Part shown: positions 35,963 through 44,571 of the stretch, in pieces
Position numbering within the stretch: the first letter of the stretch is position 1
Layout of the letters: each line of letters opens with the position of its first letter
Assembly: GCA_018402545.1 (NCBI GenBank)
Contig: JAGYIL010000004.1
Span: 124,001 to 188,000 of the forward strand
From: Saccharospirillum sp.
GTDB taxonomy: Bacteria; Pseudomonadota; Gammaproteobacteria; Pseudomonadales; Natronospirillaceae
DNA length: 64,000 bases
Direction of reading: 5' to 3'
The notes under the pieces: generated by a model
The model's database searches: none
What the model was told of the DNA's origin: nothing
Seen by the model: the letters and a program-made list of their open reading frames with translations, nothing else
Made by a program: the position numbers and the translations under genes

Positions 35963-37954
35963 ATGCCGTCACGTAGTGAACTTGCCAATGCCATCCGTGC
36001 CCTGAGTATGGATGCCGTGCAGAAAGCCAAATCCGGACATCCGGGCATGCCGATGGGCATGGCCGATATCGCTCAGGTGCTGTGGTGCGACCACCTCAAG
36101 CACAACCCGACCAACCCGAAGTGGGTTGATCGCGACCGCTTTATCCTGTCCAACGGCCATGGCTCAATGCTGCAATATTCACTGCTGCACCTGGCAGGCT
36201 ACGACCTGGGCATTGACGATCTGAAACAGTTCCGCCAGTTGCATTCACGCACCCCGGGCCACCCCGAATACGGTTATACGCCGGGCGTAGAGACCACCAC
36301 CGGCCCGCTGGGTCAGGGCCTGGCCAATGCGGTTGGCTTTGCCATGGCAGAGAAAACCCTGGCGGCTCAGTTCAACCGCAAGGGTCACACCATTGTTGAC
36401 CACAACACCTACGTCTTCCTCGGTGACGGCTGTCTGATGGAAGGGGTGTCTCACGAGGTGTCTTCACTGGCAGGGACACTGGGGCTGGGCAAACTGATTG
36501 CGTTTTATGACGACAACGGCATTTCGATTGATGGCGAAGTCGCTGGCTGGTTTACCGATGATACCGTTAAGCGGTTTGAAGCTTACGGCTGGCAAGTGAT
36601 TCCGCGGGTGAACGGTCACGACCCGGAAGAGATTCAACAGGCCATCGAAACCGCTCGGGAAAACACCGACCAGCCAACGCTGATCTGCTGCAAGACCATC
36701 ATCGGCTTCGGTTCACCCAATAAAGAAGGCAAGGAATCCAGCCACGGTGCGCCCCTGGGTGACGACGAAATCGTGCTGGCCCGCAAGAAGCTGGGCTGGA
36801 CTCACGGCTCCTTTGAAATCCCGCAAGACATCTATGACGCCTGGGATGCCCGTGGCAAGGGCCGCAAGGCCGAGGCAGAGTGGGATGACCGTTTCGCCGA
36901 GTACAAAGCAGCCTATCCGGACCTGGCGGCTGAATTTGAGCGCCGCATGAAAGGTGACCTGCCAGCCGATTTCGACAAGATCGCCAACGACTATATCGCC
37001 AGCGTCAACGAGAAGGCGGAAACCATCGCCAGCCGCAAGGCGTCGCAAAACGCCATTGAAGCACTGGCGCCCAACCTGCCTGAACTACTGGGCGGGTCAG
37101 CTGACCTGGCCGGTTCCAACCTGACATTGTGGAGCGGCGCGCGTGGCATCAGCCAGGCCGAGCCGGATGGCAACTACTGCTTCTATGGTGTGCGTGAATT
37201 CGGCATGACCGCCATCATGAACGGCCTGGCTCTGCACGGCGGCTTCCGCCCCTATGGCGCTACCTTCCTGATTTTCATGGAATACGCCCGCAACGCGGTT
37301 CGTATGTCGGCATTGATGAAGCAGCCGCTGATTCACGTCTACACCCACGATTCGATCGGCCTGGGCGAAGACGGCCCGACGCACCAGCCGGTTGAACAGC
37401 TGTCGTCACTGCGTCTGACGCCGAACCTGGATACCTGGCGCCCGGCCGATGCGGTGGAGAGTGCCGTTGCCTGGAAATCGGCGATACAAAGCAGCGACCG
37501 GCCAAGTGCCCTGGTGTTCTCCCGTCAGGGGCTGACGCACCAAAAACGGTCAGCGCAGCAGCTGGCTGACATCGAACGGGGCGGTTACGTGCTCAAAGAC
37601 AGCAACGGTACGCCGGCTGCGGTTCTGATCGCCACCGGTTCCGAAGTGGGTTTGGCGGTTGAAGCCGCTGAAGCTCTGGAAGCGAAGGGTGTGGCGACAC
37701 GCGTTGTCTCAATGCCTTGCACCGAGCGGTTCGACGCCCAGGACGCCGCCTACCGCGATGCCGTCTTGCCACAGGGCATCAAGCGCTTTGCAGTTGAAGC
37801 CGGCATTGCCGACTACTGGTACAAGTACGTGGGTCTCGATGGGGCTGTGCTGGGTATGACCAGCTTTGGTGAGTCGGCTCCCGCCGGTGATCTGTATGCC
37901 CATTTTGGCATAACATCTGACTCATTGGTCAACTTGGTACAATCCTCGCTTTAA
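35963..37954 (+). CDS. tkt: Transketolase
   Basis: Thiamine-diphosphate enzyme of the non-oxidative pentose phosphate pathway. The start at ATG 35963 ([22 protein letters not shown]) gives 663 residues, the same as E. coli TktA; the longer frame is upstream noise. Motifs are [33 protein letters not shown], the TPP-binding [25 protein letters not shown], and in the second half [20 protein letters not shown] and [18 protein letters not shown]. Divergent from sahR, followed by a strong terminator, so it is monocistronic. Confidence 0.97.
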   Translation: MPSRSELANAIRALSMDAVQKAKSGHPGMPMGMADIAQVLWCDHLKHNPTNPKWVDRDRFILSNGHGSMLQYSLLHLAGYDLGIDDLKQFRQLHSRTPGHPEYGYTPGVETTTGPLGQGLANAVGFAMAEKTLAAQFNRKGHTIVDHNTYVFLGDGCLMEGVSHEVSSLAGTLGLGKLIAFYDDNGISIDGEVAGWFTDDTVKRFEAYGWQVIPRVNGHDPEEIQQAIETARENTDQPTLICCKTIIGFGSPNKEGKESSHGAPLGDDEIVLARKKLGWTHGSFEIPQDIYDAWDARGKGRKAEAEWDDRFAEYKAAYPDLAAEFERRMKGDLPADFDKIANDYIASVNEKAETIASRKASQNAIEALAPNLPELLGGSADLAGSNLTLWSGARGISQAEPDGNYCFYGVREFGMTAIMNGLALHGGFRPYGATFLIFMEYARNAVRMSALMKQPLIHVYTHDSIGLGEDGPTHQPVEQLSSLRLTPNLDTWRPADAVESAVAWKSAIQSSDRPSALVFSRQGLTHQKRSAQQLADIERGGYVLKDSNGTPAAVLIATGSEVGLAVEAAEALEAKGVATRVVSMPCTERFDAQDAAYRDAVLPQGIKRFAVEAGIADYWYKYVGLDGAVLGMTSFGESAPAGDLYAHFGITSDSLVNLVQSSL

Positions 37955-37970
37955 AAATCCCGCCCAACGG

Positions 37971-37998
37971 AAAGGGCCAGCCGATCGGCTGGCCCTTT
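37971..37998 (+). terminator. Rho-independent terminator of tkt
   Basis: Perfect hairpin AAAGGGCCAGCC-GATC-type self-complementary centre-GGCTGGCCCTTT, followed by CTTATT, 17 bp after the tkt stop. It separates tkt from the nucleoside transporter cluster. Confidence 0.85.
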
Positions 37999-38183
37999 CT
38001 TATTGAAAACCGACTGAACCTAATTGATAGACCCGGATTCCTGCACCTGGGTGCGGCTGTTGTGAGCACGCCCTTTATCTGCCGGAGTTGTCGCTGATTA
38101 TTGTTGTCGACAAGGCTCGATCAGGCAGACAAGAGTCCTTATACTGTGTAAAAACTAACCGCTAGGTCAAATATGAGGTTTGC

Positions 38184-39191
38184 ATGAAATTGGTTCGTAT
38201 GTTCAGTGTTGTTCTGGCTGTAAGCGTTAGTTGGGCAAGCGCCGAGGTATTGCCTGCCGTGGCCTACTCCGACGGTGTTAAGTTTGATAACTCCTTTAAC
38301 GAAGCGGTGTTCCGCGAAGGGGTGACCCGGTTTCAGTCCACCTACGATATCGATGTTGTGGAGGTAAACCCCTCGACCGCCGACGCCTTTGAGTCGGCCC
38401 TGCGGGACCTCGCCAGCCAGGGGCGCAGCCCGATCGTCGCGGTTGGCTTCTCCTACGCCCCTGCACTGACTACCGTGGCTCCTGAATTTCCGGATATCCA
38501 GTTCACCATCATTGATGCCGTGGTCGATGCGCCGAACGTTCAGTCACTGATCTTCAAAGAGTGGGAAGGGTCGTTTCTGGTTGGCGCGCTCTCGGCAATG
38601 AGAACCGACGGTGCGCCGCTGGGGTTTGTCGGCGGTATGGATCTGCCCTTTATCCGTGGCTTCGCCTGCGGCTATGCCCAGGGCGCGCATTACGTCGACG
38701 ATGATTCCCAGGTTATGGTGCGCATGATCGGCGATACTCCCCAGGCCTGGTCGAACCCCGATCGTGGCAACGAGCTGGCGCTGGAGCTGGTTGAACGGGG
38801 CGCCGAAGTGATTTACGCGGCCGCCGGTGGCAGCGGCGTGGGTGTGTACCGGGCCGCCAAAGACAGTGGCACGCTGGCTATTGCGGTCGACTCCAGCCAG
38901 AACTACCTGCATCTGGGCACCATGCTGACCTCCATGGTCAAGCGGGTGGGCGTTGCGGCCTACACCAGTTGGGAGCAGGCCGTTAACGGCCAGTGGCAGC
39001 CTGGTGTGCAACAGCTGGGCCTGGCAGAAAACGGTGTGGACTGGTCGCTGGATATTTTCAATCGCCAGCTGGTCACGCTGGATATGGAAAAAGAGATGGC
39101 GCAGTTGCGTGAGCGCATCATTAACGGTCGTATTCAGGTGCACGACTATGCCTCCAACAACCAGTGCCCGGTGCCCTTGCTGGGAGGTTGA
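38184..39191 (+). CDS. BMP-family substrate-binding protein (nucleoside ABC transport), copy 1
   Basis: Periplasmic binding protein of the basic membrane protein/PnrA family, which delivers purine nucleosides or bases to an ABC importer. It has 335 residues. A Sec signal peptide (VLAVSVSWASA, cut near residue 20) precedes the family start VLPAVAYSDGVKFDNSFNEAVFREG. Conserved blocks are PIVAVGFSYAPAL, IIDAVVDAPNVQSLIFKEWEGSFLVGAL, GFVGGMDLPFIRGFACGY and AVDSSQNYLHLGTMLTSMVKRVGVA. It is closely related to the next gene, so it is a tandem duplicate. A -10-like TATACT lies near 38140. Confidence 0.9.
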   Translation: MKLVRMFSVVLAVSVSWASAEVLPAVAYSDGVKFDNSFNEAVFREGVTRFQSTYDIDVVEVNPSTADAFESALRDLASQGRSPIVAVGFSYAPALTTVAPEFPDIQFTIIDAVVDAPNVQSLIFKEWEGSFLVGALSAMRTDGAPLGFVGGMDLPFIRGFACGYAQGAHYVDDDSQVMVRMIGDTPQAWSNPDRGNELALELVERGAEVIYAAAGGSGVGVYRAAKDSGTLAIAVDSSQNYLHLGTMLTSMVKRVGVAAYTSWEQAVNGQWQPGVQQLGLAENGVDWSLDIFNRQLVTLDMEKEMAQLRERIINGRIQVHDYASNNQCPVPLLGG

Positions 39192-39280
39192 CTAAGCCAC
39201 GGGTGCCGGGGCTGTTCGCGATAGATGAATCCAGGATGAATCAGCTGTGATTCTAGCGATGTAACGCCGAGGCGGCTGTG

Positions 39281-39316
39281 TATAATGCAACAGTTTGTTG
39301 CAAACGAGCTTTGCGG
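39281..39316 (+). promoter_or_regulatory. Promoter with possible LacI-type operator upstream of BMP copy 2
   Basis: A consensus -10 TATAAT is at 39281-39286. It is followed by TTGCAAACGAGCTTTGCGG (39298-39316), a near-palindrome with GCAAA...TTTGC spacing like operators of the LacI/PurR group. A second weaker pair, TTGACC-17 bp-TAGAGT, lies about 37 bp downstream. The promoter shows that copy 2 can be expressed separately from copy 1. No regulator gene is nearby. Confidence 0.4.
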
Positions 39317-39424
39317 GGTTGACCAAACGGTCAGCTTTGCCTAGAGTGCTTCCAATGACCCCTCGAGGGGTTCGTTGGGCGTATGCAAAACAACCATAAC
39401 ATTAACGCTGAAAGGGGATTCACC

Positions 39425-40426
39425 ATGAAACCAATGCTGAAAGCGGCTGCTGCAGCTGTGCTGTCCTTTTCTGCTGCCATCGCCGCAGCGGAAGATTTCC
39501 AACCTGCGGTCGTTTATGACACAGCAGGCAAGTTCGACAAATCCTTTAACGAAGCGGTCTATCGCAACGGTGCCGAGAAGTTCACCATGGACAAGGGCAT
39601 TGCCGTCCGTGAATTTGAACCGCAGAACGAAGAGCAGCGTGAGCAGGGCCTGCGTCGTCTGGCCGATCGTGGCTTTAGCCCGATCGTCGCGGTAGGCTTC
39701 AACTACTCATCCTCGGTTGAGAAAGTAGCGGCTGAGTATCCGGATGTTCAGTTCTCCATCATCGACTCTGTTGTTGATCTGCCAAACGTTCAGTCCATCG
39801 TCTTCGCCGAGCATCAGGGTTCTTTCCTGGTCGGTGCGCTGGCTGCCATGGCGTCCGAGAACGGCGCGGTTGGTTTTGTCGGTGGCATGGACATTCCGCT
39901 GATTCGCAAGTTCGCCTGTGGTTACCAGCAAGGCGCCCAGTACGTGAACAGCGACATCGAGTACTTCGAGAACATGACCGGTTCAACCCCGGCGGCGTTT
40001 AACGACCCGGCCCGTGGTTCTGAACTGGCCAAGTCACAGATTTCCCAGGGTGCAGACGTGATCTTCGCTGCGGCCGGTGGTACCGGTATCGGTGTTTACC
40101 AGGCAGCGGCTGACGAAGGCGTTTACGCCATCGGCGTCGACTCTAACCAGAACTACCTGCAGCCCGGCACCATGCTGACCTCCATGGTCAAGCGTGTGGG
40201 TGTTGCGGCTTACGCCTCCTGGGAAGAAGCTCAGGCCGGTGAGTGGGAAGGTGGCATCAAGGTGCTGGATCTGGGTGCCAACGGCGTTGACTGGGCACTG
40301 GATGAGTTCAACGAAGACCTGATCACCGAAGAAATGCAGACTCGTATGGCTGAAATCCGCGCCGGTATTGTGGACGGTTCCATCAACGTTCACGATTACA
40401 GCGCGACTGGCAGCTGCGATATCTGA
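39425..40426 (+). CDS. BMP-family substrate-binding protein (nucleoside ABC transport), copy 2
   Basis: Periplasmic nucleoside-binding protein of 333 residues from ATG 39425, with AAAGGGG upstream; the longer frame from 39383 lacks a ribosome-binding site. The signal peptide (AAAAVLSFSAAIAAAED) is followed by the same framework as copy 1 (PAVVYDTAGKFDKSFNEAVYRNG, FVGGMDIPLIRKFACGY, GTMLTSMVKRVGVAAYASWEEA). Identity to copy 1 is high over the whole length and includes DNA-level identity in the GTMLTSMVKRVGVA part. A terminator hairpin follows, so strong expression of the binding protein over the membrane parts is expected, as is usual for ABC importers. Confidence 0.92.
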   Translation: MKPMLKAAAAAVLSFSAAIAAAEDFQPAVVYDTAGKFDKSFNEAVYRNGAEKFTMDKGIAVREFEPQNEEQREQGLRRLADRGFSPIVAVGFNYSSSVEKVAAEYPDVQFSIIDSVVDLPNVQSIVFAEHQGSFLVGALAAMASENGAVGFVGGMDIPLIRKFACGYQQGAQYVNSDIEYFENMTGSTPAAFNDPARGSELAKSQISQGADVIFAAAGGTGIGVYQAAADEGVYAIGVDSNQNYLQPGTMLTSMVKRVGVAAYASWEEAQAGEWEGGIKVLDLGANGVDWALDEFNEDLITEEMQTRMAEIRAGIVDGSINVHDYSATGSCDI

Positions 40427-40444
40427 TCACAGCTCAATGCTGTT

Positions 40445-40474
40445 AAAAGCACCTGCCTGTCGGCAAGTGCTTTT
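40445..40474 (+). terminator. Terminator/attenuator after BMP copy 2
   Basis: AAAAGCACCTGCC-TGTC-GGCAAGTGCTTTT forms a stem with one mismatch and is followed by TTATT. It lies 19 bp after the stop of BMP copy 2 and before the ABC ATPase gene, where it can reduce read-through into the downstream transporter genes. Confidence 0.8.
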
Positions 40475-40499
40475 TTATTGGGGTGGTGATGCTTGTCCG

Positions 40500-40701
40500 T
40501 CACATCCCTTTCGGCCGGTTCCCGGGCCTGCCCCGGTTCCGGCCGACGTATTATTAACGCCCTCCCCCTGGAGTCTGTCGGATCCCAGGAGGAGGGCGAC
40601 GTCCGGTTCGGACGATTTCCGAACCGAGTGAGACCCGACGCGTGTTCGGCTACTCTCAGAGCATACAGCGTTTCCATTAACCTCTACTGACCGGGTGACC
40701 C
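40500..40701 (+). promoter_or_regulatory. Structured leader before the nucleoside ABC ATPase, candidate cis-regulatory RNA
   Basis: Three strong structures: hairpin 1 at 40511-40546 (TCGGCCGG/CCGGCCGA plus inner CCGGG/CCCGG), hairpin 2 at 40558-40598 (15 bp CGCCCTCC.CCTGG stem with one mismatch), and two mutually exclusive hairpins, 3a at 40600-40614 (CGTCCG-GTT-CGGACG) and 3b at 40604-40626 (CGGTTCGG/CCGAACCG). Switching between 3a and 3b is the sort of choice seen in attenuators and riboswitches. I do not recognise a known riboswitch class. Confidence 0.45.
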
Positions 40702-42279
40702 ATGACTGCCCAGACCCACTCTGCTGCAGAATACGCCCTTGAGCTGCGCGGCATCGACAAGCACTTTGGTGCGGTACATGCCAATAAAAACATCGATCTG
40801 AAGGTCGAAAAAGGCACCATTCACGGCATCGTCGGCGAAAACGGTGCTGGCAAGTCCACGCTGATGAGCATCATCTATGGCTTTTACGAAGCCGACCAGG
40901 GTGACATTGCCATCGATGGCCAGGTGCTGAAGATCAAAGATTCCAAAACCGCCATCGCGTCGGGCATAGGTATGGTCCATCAGCATTTCATGCTGATTCA
41001 GAACTTTACCGCGCTGGAGAACGTCGTTCTGGGCGCCGAGAGCGGTGAACTGATTGACGACAGCCTCGATAAAGCCCGCACTGAACTGAACCGCTTGTCG
41101 GATGAATTCGGCTTGTCGGTGCCGCTGGACCAGCCCGTTGAAGAATTATCGGTCGGGTTTCAGCAGCGCATCGAAATTCTCAAGGCGCTGTACCGCGGCG
41201 CGCGAATTCTGATTCTGGACGAACCCACCGGCGTGCTGACCCCACAGGAAACCGAGCATCTGTTCAAGGTTCTCGACTCGCTGAAGGCTCAGGGCACCAC
41301 GGTTATTCTGATTACCCACAAATTACGCGAGATTCTGGCGGCGACCGACAACGTATCGGTTATGCGTCGCGGTGAGATGGTCGCCCACGTTAAAACGGCC
41401 GAGACCACCCAGGAAGATCTGGCGGAACTGATGGTCGGGCGCAAGGTATTGTTGCGCGTCGACAAAGGCGATTCCGCACCGGGTGATGTAAAACTGTCTG
41501 TGCGTAATTTAAGCATGACTGACAGTGCCGGGGTTAAACGCCTCGATAACGTCTCACTGGATGTGCGTGCCGGCGAGATCGTCGGTATTGCCGGCGTTTC
41601 CGGCAATGGCCAGTCCGAGCTGCTAGAGACGCTTGCGGGCATTACCCCGGTCGACAGTGGCACCATCGATTTGAACGGCCATACGCTCGATGCCCAACAC
41701 CCGATGAACCCTTCGCAGGTGCGCAAGGCCGGCATCGGGCATATTCCGGAAGACCGGCATCGCATGGGTCTGATCAATACGTTTTCGGCTTATGAAGCCT
41801 TTGTGCTGGGCTACCACCGCAACCATGAATACAACGGTGCCCTGCAAATGAAGCAAGGCGCCATTATTGAAGACTGTAAGGAAAAGATGGAGCGCTGGGA
41901 TGTTCGCCCGCAGGATCCCTATCTGAAAACAGCCAACTTCTCCGGGGGTAATCAGCAAAAGCTGGTGATTGCCCGTGAAATTGAACAAAACCCGGATGTC
42001 CTGCTGATCGGGCAACCGACACGGGGCGTCGACATCGGCGCGATCGAATCCATCCACAAACGTATTCTTGAAATGCGCGATGCGGGCAAGGCCATATTGC
42101 TGGTCTCGGTTGAGCTGGATGAAATTCGCTCATTGTCGGACCGTATTCTGGTGATGTTCGACGGTACCATCGTCGGTGAAGTACCGGCTGACAAAGCTGA
42201 CGAACGGACCCTTGGCCTGATGATGGCCAACATTGTTCCCGATGAAATCAAGGCGTTGCAGGCGGAGGAATCAGCATGA
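40702..42279 (+). CDS. Nucleoside ABC transporter ATP-binding protein (two ATPase domains)
   Basis: Cytosolic ATPase of a BMP-type sugar/nucleoside importer, 525 residues with two fused nucleotide-binding domains as in the RbsA/NupO group. Domain 1 has GENGAGKSTLMS (Walker A), LSVGFQQRIEILKAL (signature) and ILILDEPTGVLTPQE (Walker B). Domain 2 has a degenerate Walker A (GVSGNGQSELLE), signature FSGGNQQKLVIAREI and IGQPTRGVDIGAIE. The stop overlaps the next start (ATGA). With the two BMP proteins and two permeases it forms a complete importer. Confidence 0.95.
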   Translation: MTAQTHSAAEYALELRGIDKHFGAVHANKNIDLKVEKGTIHGIVGENGAGKSTLMSIIYGFYEADQGDIAIDGQVLKIKDSKTAIASGIGMVHQHFMLIQNFTALENVVLGAESGELIDDSLDKARTELNRLSDEFGLSVPLDQPVEELSVGFQQRIEILKALYRGARILILDEPTGVLTPQETEHLFKVLDSLKAQGTTVILITHKLREILAATDNVSVMRRGEMVAHVKTAETTQEDLAELMVGRKVLLRVDKGDSAPGDVKLSVRNLSMTDSAGVKRLDNVSLDVRAGEIVGIAGVSGNGQSELLETLAGITPVDSGTIDLNGHTLDAQHPMNPSQVRKAGIGHIPEDRHRMGLINTFSAYEAFVLGYHRNHEYNGALQMKQGAIIEDCKEKMERWDVRPQDPYLKTANFSGGNQQKLVIAREIEQNPDVLLIGQPTRGVDIGAIESIHKRILEMRDAGKAILLVSVELDEIRSLSDRILVMFDGTIVGEVPADKADERTLGLMMANIVPDEIKALQAEESA

Positions 42280-43406
42280 GCCAACAGCGTATACCCGCCT
42301 GGATCACCGTAGGGGTCATCCCTCTGGCCAACGTGGCCATGTCTGCCCTGGCAGCGGCTCTGGTCTTCTGGTATCTGAACATTAACCCGCTCGATGCCTT
42401 GCAGGCCATGGTCTATGGTGCCTTTGGCAGCTCCTATGGCTGGGGCTACACTCTCTATTACATGACCAGTTACATCTTTACCGGGCTGGCTGTGGCAGTG
42501 GTATTTCAGGCCGGTATGTTCAACATCGGCGGTGAAGGCCAGGCTTATATTGGCGCACTGGGCGTAGGCCTGGTCTGTCTGGGGCTCGGCGGTCATGTTC
42601 CGTTTATTGTGTTGCTGCCGATCAGCATCATCGCGGCCTTTGTGTTCGGCGGTCTGTGGGCACTGATTCCCGCCTGGCTGCAAGCCAAGCGCGGTTCGCA
42701 CATCGTGATTACCACCATCATGTTCAATTTCATCGCCGCCTCGCTGATGAACTACCTGCTGATCAACTTTATGAAGCCGGCCGGCACCATGTCGGTGGAA
42801 AGTGCGGTCTTTGATCCGTCTTCCTGGATTCCAAAGATGCATGAAGTGTTGGCGTTGATTGGTATTTCCATTGATCGCTCACCGCTTAACCTGTCGATGT
42901 TCTGGGCGCTGTTTGTTGCCTTTGCCGTCTGGTTCTTTCTCTGGCGAACCCGCTGGGGCTATGAAGTACGGGCCATGGGCAGCAACGCCTCCGGTGCCCA
43001 GTACGGCGGCATCAGCATTCCGGGAACCGTCATCATGATCATGATCATTGGCGGTGGCCTGGCCGGCTTTATGGCACTGAATGTGGTGCAGGGGGAAGCG
43101 CACCAGATCAAGCTGAACCTGGTGAACCAGATGGGCTTTACCGGCATTGCGGTGGCGCTGATGGGGCGTAACCACCCCGTCGGCATCGTGATCGCCAGTT
43201 TGCTGTTCGGCTTTCTCACCCAGGGCGGCAGTGAATTGCAATTCGAATACTCGGTGGACGCACGCATTGTCGTGGTGTTGCAGGGGCTGGTAATCCTGTT
43301 CTCGGGCGCCTTGCAGAACATGATGAAGCATCCGATTGAACGGCTCTATTTGCGGTTATCCAGTAACCGCAGAAAGACCTCTGAAGAATTCGCGGCGGAG
43401 GCCTGA
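42276..43406 (+). CDS. Nucleoside ABC transporter permease 1
   Basis: Inner-membrane permease of the BPD_transp_2 family, 376 residues with about 8-9 hydrophobic segments. Family signature segments are FQAGMFNIGGEGQAYIGALG and GFTGIAVALMGRNHPVGIVIASLLFG. The start overlaps the ATPase stop by four bases. The second permease follows with a two-base gap, so the three genes are translationally linked. The substrate is inferred to be a nucleoside or purine from the BMP partners. Confidence 0.93.
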   Translation: MSQQRIPAWITVGVIPLANVAMSALAAALVFWYLNINPLDALQAMVYGAFGSSYGWGYTLYYMTSYIFTGLAVAVVFQAGMFNIGGEGQAYIGALGVGLVCLGLGGHVPFIVLLPISIIAAFVFGGLWALIPAWLQAKRGSHIVITTIMFNFIAASLMNYLLINFMKPAGTMSVESAVFDPSSWIPKMHEVLALIGISIDRSPLNLSMFWALFVAFAVWFFLWRTRWGYEVRAMGSNASGAQYGGISIPGTVIMIMIIGGGLAGFMALNVVQGEAHQIKLNLVNQMGFTGIAVALMGRNHPVGIVIASLLFGFLTQGGSELQFEYSVDARIVVVLQGLVILFSGALQNMMKHPIERLYLRLSSNRRKTSEEFAAEA

Positions 43407-43408
43407 TC

Positions 43409-44395
43409 ATGGAACTATTCGACAGTATTATTCTGATTCTGGACGCCACTCTGCGTAATGCCACGCCGCTGATTTTTGCCGCTCTGGCCGGCATGTTTTC
43501 CGAACGTTCTGGCATTGTGAACATTGCACTGGAAGGCAAGATTCTGATCAGTGCCTTCGCCGGTGCCTCGGCGGCTTATTACACCGGCTCGCCGTGGATG
43601 GGCCTGCTGGCGGGCATCATGGCTTCGGTTGTGTTCGCTCAACTGCACGCCTTTGCCACCGTCACCCACAACGGTGACCATGTGGTCTCGGGTCTGGCCA
43701 TTAACATTCTGGCCGCGGGCCTGACGGCGGCGGTGGGGAATTACTGGTTCAGCCAGGGCGGCAATACCCCCAACCTTGTCAGCCGGGCCGAGGAACTGAA
43801 CGCCCGCTTCGAGCCGATCGTGTTCCCCTTCGCCGAAGCGCTCTCCGATGTACCTATTATCGGTGGTATTTATTCCGAGCTGCTCAGTGGCCATTACATT
43901 CTGGTGTATCTGGCCTTTCTGGCGGTGCCGCTGTGCTGGTTCGTGCTGTTTCGTACCCGCTTCGGGTTGCGCTTGCGGGCCACGGGTGAAAACCCCCAGG
44001 CCGTTGATACGGCCGGTATTTCCGTAACCCAGGTGCGCTACCTTGCCTTGCTGGTGTGTGGCGTGCTGGCTGGTTTTGCCGGGGTGTATCTGGCCGTGGC
44101 ACTGACCGCCCAGTTCTCGCCGAACATGAGCGCCGGTAAAGGCTACATGGCGCTGGCAGCACTGATTTTCGGCAAGTGGCGGCCCAAAACCACCATGCTG
44201 GCCTGTTTGCTGTTCGGGGCTTTGCTGGCCATTGCCGACCGCAGCCAGGGGGCCGTTATCCTTGGCTTTGAAGTGCCGGTTCAGTTGGTAGAGGCGTTGC
44301 CGTATATCCTCACCGTTGTGTTGCTGGGTGGCTTTATCGGCCGCGCTATTGCGCCCAAGGCCATTGGCAAGCCCTACGTGAAAGAACGTGCCTGA
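43409..44395 (+). CDS. Nucleoside ABC transporter permease 2
   Basis: Second BPD_transp_2-type permease, 328 residues. Conserved parts are LRNATPLIFAALAGMFSERSGIVNIALEGKILISAFAG, SGLAINILAAGLTA, RTRFGLRLRATGENPQAVDTAGI and MSAGKGYMALAALIFGKWRP. It pairs with permease 1 to make the channel. It is the last transporter gene; a 176-bp structured gap separates it from the oxygenase gene. Confidence 0.93.
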   Translation: MELFDSIILILDATLRNATPLIFAALAGMFSERSGIVNIALEGKILISAFAGASAAYYTGSPWMGLLAGIMASVVFAQLHAFATVTHNGDHVVSGLAINILAAGLTAAVGNYWFSQGGNTPNLVSRAEELNARFEPIVFPFAEALSDVPIIGGIYSELLSGHYILVYLAFLAVPLCWFVLFRTRFGLRLRATGENPQAVDTAGISVTQVRYLALLVCGVLAGFAGVYLAVALTAQFSPNMSAGKGYMALAALIFGKWRPKTTMLACLLFGALLAIADRSQGAVILGFEVPVQLVEALPYILTVVLLGGFIGRAIAPKAIGKPYVKERA

Positions 44396-44396
44396 T

Positions 44397-44571
44397 CATC
44401 GGGCCGGGTGATACCCGGCCGGGTCAGTCACACACTTGAGATCAGAAGGCGAATAAACGCCTCGCCCGACAAGATTCGGGATCTCACTGAGACCATCCCC
44501 CGCTTCGGCAATGCGACCGTGGTGGGGGATAACCGTATTATCAGGCATCGCCTGAACGAGAGACTTCCGAT
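44397..44571 (+). promoter_or_regulatory. Structured leader before the oxygenase gene, candidate riboswitch-like RNA
   Basis: Dense secondary structure: GGCCGGGT-GAT-ACCCGGCC (44402-44420); a closing stem TGAGATC/GATCTCA (44437-44443 with 44480-44486) around a small AGGCG-AATAAA-CGCCT hairpin; ATCCCCC/GGGGGAT (44495-44501 with 44524-44530); and TCAGGC-ATC-GCCTGA (44541-44555), which ends 16 bp before the ATG. The last hairpin is close enough to the ribosome-binding site to influence translation. No known riboswitch class matched; the TGAGA string is not a TPP riboswitch. Confidence 0.45.

Noticed and set aside
44485-44571. TPP riboswitch (because of CTGAGA)
   Set aside because: The rest of the TPP consensus (CTGATCTGGATAATACC-like part) is absent; the string is coincidental.
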